Part shown: piece by piece, positions 62,034 to 64,000 of the stretch | How positions within the stretch are numbered: the stretch's first letter is position 1 | Layout: each line of letters opens with the position of its first letter | From: Enterobacter sp. Bisph1 | GTDB lineage: Bacteria > Pseudomonadota > Gammaproteobacteria > Enterobacterales > Enterobacteriaceae | Assembly (NCBI RefSeq): GCF_000814905.1 | Contig: NZ_JXAG01000047.1 | Location: forward strand, 62,001-126,000 | DNA: 64,000 nt | Direction of reading: 5' to 3' | Position numbers and translations under genes: made by a program | Notes under the pieces: generated by a model | Seen by the model: the letters and a program-made list of their open reading frames with translations, nothing else | Databases searched by the model: none | What the model was told of the DNA's origin: nothing

Positions 62034-62694
62034 CCGCCTGGCCTCCATACAAATGGCCGTCGCTCAGGGTCAGCATGCGGTACGAACGACGGGAAATCAG
62101 CCCTAAGTCGTGCGTTGCCATCAGCACCGTTACCCCCACGCGGTTAAATTCCTCAAACAGACGCAGAATCCCTTCAGACAGCGCTTCATCCAGATTCCCG
62201 GTCGGTTCATCTGCCAGCAGCACGGCGGGTTTGTTGACCACCGCACGGGCAATCCCCACACGCTGCTGTTCACCGCCGGAGAGCTGAATCGGGAAGCTTC
62301 TCGCTTTGTCGAGCAGCCCGACTTTATCCAGCGCCGCCGAAACACGACGGCGAATATCATCCCCGCTGGCTCCCGCAATGATCAGCGGGATCGCCACGTT
62401 ATCGAACACGGTACGATCCATCAGCAGATGGTGATCCTGGAAAATCATGCCGATCTGACGGCGCAAAAACGGGACTTCCCGGTTTTTCAAACGGGAAATA
62501 TCGTGGCCGCCGAAGTGGATTTTCCCGGCGCTCGGCCGCTCAATACCACAGATAAGCTTCAGCAGGGTACTTTTCCCCGCACCGGAATGCCCGGTCAGAA
62601 ATGCCATCTCGCCCTGCCGCAGGTGAAACGTCACCCCCTGCAGCGCTTGTCTCCCACCGAGATAGGCTTTGCTGACGTGTTCAAAGCGAATCAT
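62026..62694 (-). CDS. ftsE: Cell division ATPase FtsE
   Basis: 222 residues, ABC ATPase. Walker [10 protein letters not shown] (35-43), signature [15 protein letters not shown] and Walker [13 protein letters not shown]. It binds FtsX at the inner membrane and FtsZ in the cytosol. The start lies two bases after the ftsY stop; the operon is ftsYEX. Confidence 0.96.
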   Translation of the reverse strand: MIRFEHVSKAYLGGRQALQGVTFHLRQGEMAFLTGHSGAGKSTLLKLICGIERPSAGKIHFGGHDISRLKNREVPFLRRQIGMIFQDHHLLMDRTVFDNVAIPLIIAGASGDDIRRRVSAALDKVGLLDKARSFPIQLSGGEQQRVGIARAVVNKPAVLLADEPTGNLDEALSEGILRLFEEFNRVGVTVLMATHDLGLISRRSYRMLTLSDGHLYGGQAGE

Positions 62695-62696
62695 TG

Positions 62697-64000
62697 TTAA
62701 TCCTCTCGGGCAAAAAGTGCCTCTATAAAATCGCCCGCATTAAACGGACGTAAATCTTCTATACGTTCGCCGACGCCAATGTAGCGAATCGGAATACCAA
62801 ACTGGTCCGCCACGGAGAATATCACGCCGCCTTTGGCGGTACCGTCAAGCTTGGTCAACGTAATCCCGGTGATGCCGACGGCTTCGTGGAACAATTTGGC
62901 CTGGCTGATGGCATTTTGCCCCGTGCTGGCGTCAATCGTCAGCATCACTTCATGAGGCGCATCTTCGTCGAGCTTCTTCATCACGCGGACAATTTTCTTC
63001 AGCTCTTCCATCAGGTGCGCTTTGTTCTGCAAGCGACCGGCGGTATCGGCGATCAGCACATCGATATTGCGCGCTTTCGCCGCCTGAATAGCGTCAAAAA
63101 TCACCGACGCGGAGTCCGCACCGGTATGCTGGGCGATCACCGGAATATCGTTACGCTGGCCCCACACCTGCAGCTGTTCGACCGCAGCGGCGCGGAAGGT
63201 ATCACCCGCCGCCAGCATCACCGATTTACCCTGCTGCTCGAACTGGCGCGCCAGCTTACCGATGGTGGTGGTTTTACCGACGCCGTTAACGCCAACCATC
63301 AAAATCACAAACGGCGTTTTGCCTTCGATATTTAACGGCTCATCCACGCGGGCGAGGATTTCGCTCATCTCATCTTTCAGCAGACCATACAGCGCTTCCG
63401 CATCACGCAGCTGCTTGCGGCTCGCACCTTCCGTCAGATTGGTGATGATTTTGCGCGTGGTTTCCACGCCAACATCGGCAATCAGCAGCTGCTCTTCCAG
63501 CTCTTCAAACAGATCATCGTCGATCTTCTTGCCGCGGAACAGACTGATAAATCCGGATCCGAGGTTTTCTTTGGTTTTAAGCAGGCTGCGTTTCAGCCGC
63601 GCGAAAAAGCCCTCTTTGGTCGGCTTCTCCTGCTCCTGCATGGGCTCTTCAACGGGTACAACAACAACGGCTTCTTCCGCGGCTTCGGCGGCAAGGGCTT
63701 GCGCATCAAGCTCTTCATCGCTTATTGGCGCGCCTTCTTCAAGGGGCTCGGCTTCCACCTGCCACTCTTCGGCATCAATCGCCTGCTGCGTAATCTCTTC
63801 CGGCAGCGGCAGCTCTTCATGTTCAATAACGGCCGGTTTCGGTTCCTCGACCGTCTGCTCAGGGGCATGCTCGTGTACCAGCTGTTCGCTGACTTCAACA
63901 ACCTCTTCGGCGAATTTTTCGCTGTCGGCGGCAGGCTCAACAACCGGCGTCTCTTCTGGCGGCTGCGTTACTTCCTGCTGTTCGGTTTTTGGCTCTTCGG
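62697..64000 (-). CDS. ftsY: Signal recognition particle receptor FtsY (N-terminus outside window)
   Basis: The frame is open from the stop at 62697 to the window end, giving 433 residues without the start; E. coli FtsY has 497. The visible N-terminal part is the acidic A domain (runs of Glu, Pro and Val, for example EEPMQEQEKPTKEG). The NG domain follows with GVNGVGKTTTIGKL (G1), DTAGRLQNK (G3) and TKLDGTAKGG (G4). FtsY docks SRP-ribosome complexes at the SecYEG translocon. The GTG at 63758 is internal. Confidence 0.96.
   Translation of the reverse strand, partial: EEPKTEQQEVTQPPEETPVVEPAADSEKFAEEVVEVSEQLVHEHAPEQTVEEPKPAVIEHEELPLPEEITQQAIDAEEWQVEAEPLEEGAPISDEELDAQALAAEAAEEAVVVVPVEEPMQEQEKPTKEGFFARLKRSLLKTKENLGSGFISLFRGKKIDDDLFEELEEQLLIADVGVETTRKIITNLTEGASRKQLRDAEALYGLLKDEMSEILARVDEPLNIEGKTPFVILMVGVNGVGKTTTIGKLARQFEQQGKSVMLAAGDTFRAAAVEQLQVWGQRNDIPVIAQHTGADSASVIFDAIQAAKARNIDVLIADTAGRLQNKAHLMEELKKIVRVMKKLDEDAPHEVMLTIDASTGQNAISQAKLFHEAVGITGITLTKLDGTAKGGVIFSVADQFGIPIRYIGVGERIEDLRPFNAGDFIEALFARED

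Overview
The window is a chromosomal segment of an enterobacterium (order Enterobacterales, family Enterobacteriaceae). Nearly every protein reads as a close, full-length counterpart of an Escherichia coli K-12 protein, and the order greB-yhgF-feoABC-bioH-gntX-nfuA-gntT-malQPT-glpRGE-glpD-glgPACXB-asd-yhgN-gntUKR-yhhW-yhhX-ryhB-yhhY-ggt-yhhA-ugpQCEAB-livFGMHK-panM-livJ-rpoH-ftsXEY is that of the E. coli backbone. Differences from K-12 (no rtc genes between malT and glpR, a PuuE-like aminotransferase between livJ and rpoH, extra genes beside yhgN and yhhX) point to an Enterobacter, Kosakonia or Klebsiella-type relative rather than E. coli itself. The genus cannot be fixed from the sequence alone. 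No rRNA, tRNA, insertion sequence, phage or CRISPR array was seen.

Layout. 1-8.3 kb: end of greB, yhgF (tex), the ferrous iron system feoABC behind FNR-like and Fur-like sites, bioH, gntX and the Fe-S carrier nfuA. 8.3-10 kb: gluconate transporter gntT with a CRP site and three GntR-type operator sequences. 10-17.8 kb: maltodextrin enzymes malQ and malP facing their activator gene malT. 17.8-21.5 kb: glpEGR and divergent glpD (glycerol 3-phosphate), with tandem GlpR operators. 21.5-31 kb: the glycogen operon glgBXCAP. 31-33.2 kb: asd and yhgN.

33.2-35.2 kb is accessory DNA: a Fic-type toxin module whose toxin gene carries a frameshift, then a HicAB module. The 3' end of yhgN is duplicated (44 identical bases) on either side of the Fic module, and a terminator-like hairpin sequence is also present after each module. 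35.2-40.2 kb: gntU-gntK-gntR, yhhW, yhhX. 40.2-43 kb is a second, AT-rich accessory patch with two paralogous genes of unknown function, ending at the iron-responsive small RNA gene ryhB.

43.2-51 kb: yhhY, ggt, yhhA and the Pho-box controlled ugpBAECQ operon (glycerol 3-phosphate import). 51.2-58.2 kb: branched-chain amino acid transporter livKHMGF, panM and livJ. 58.4-59.6 kb: a PuuE/GabT-type aminotransferase. 59.8-64 kb: heat-shock sigma factor rpoH and the division/secretion operon ftsYEX (ftsY runs off the window).

Functionally the core genes cover carbon storage and retrieval (glg, mal), gluconate and glycerol phosphate use, iron supply and its RNA regulator, peptide/amino acid salvage, and envelope functions. 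The least understood parts are the two accessory patches: the stacked toxin-antitoxin cassettes next to yhgN and the duplicated unknown genes next to ryhB.
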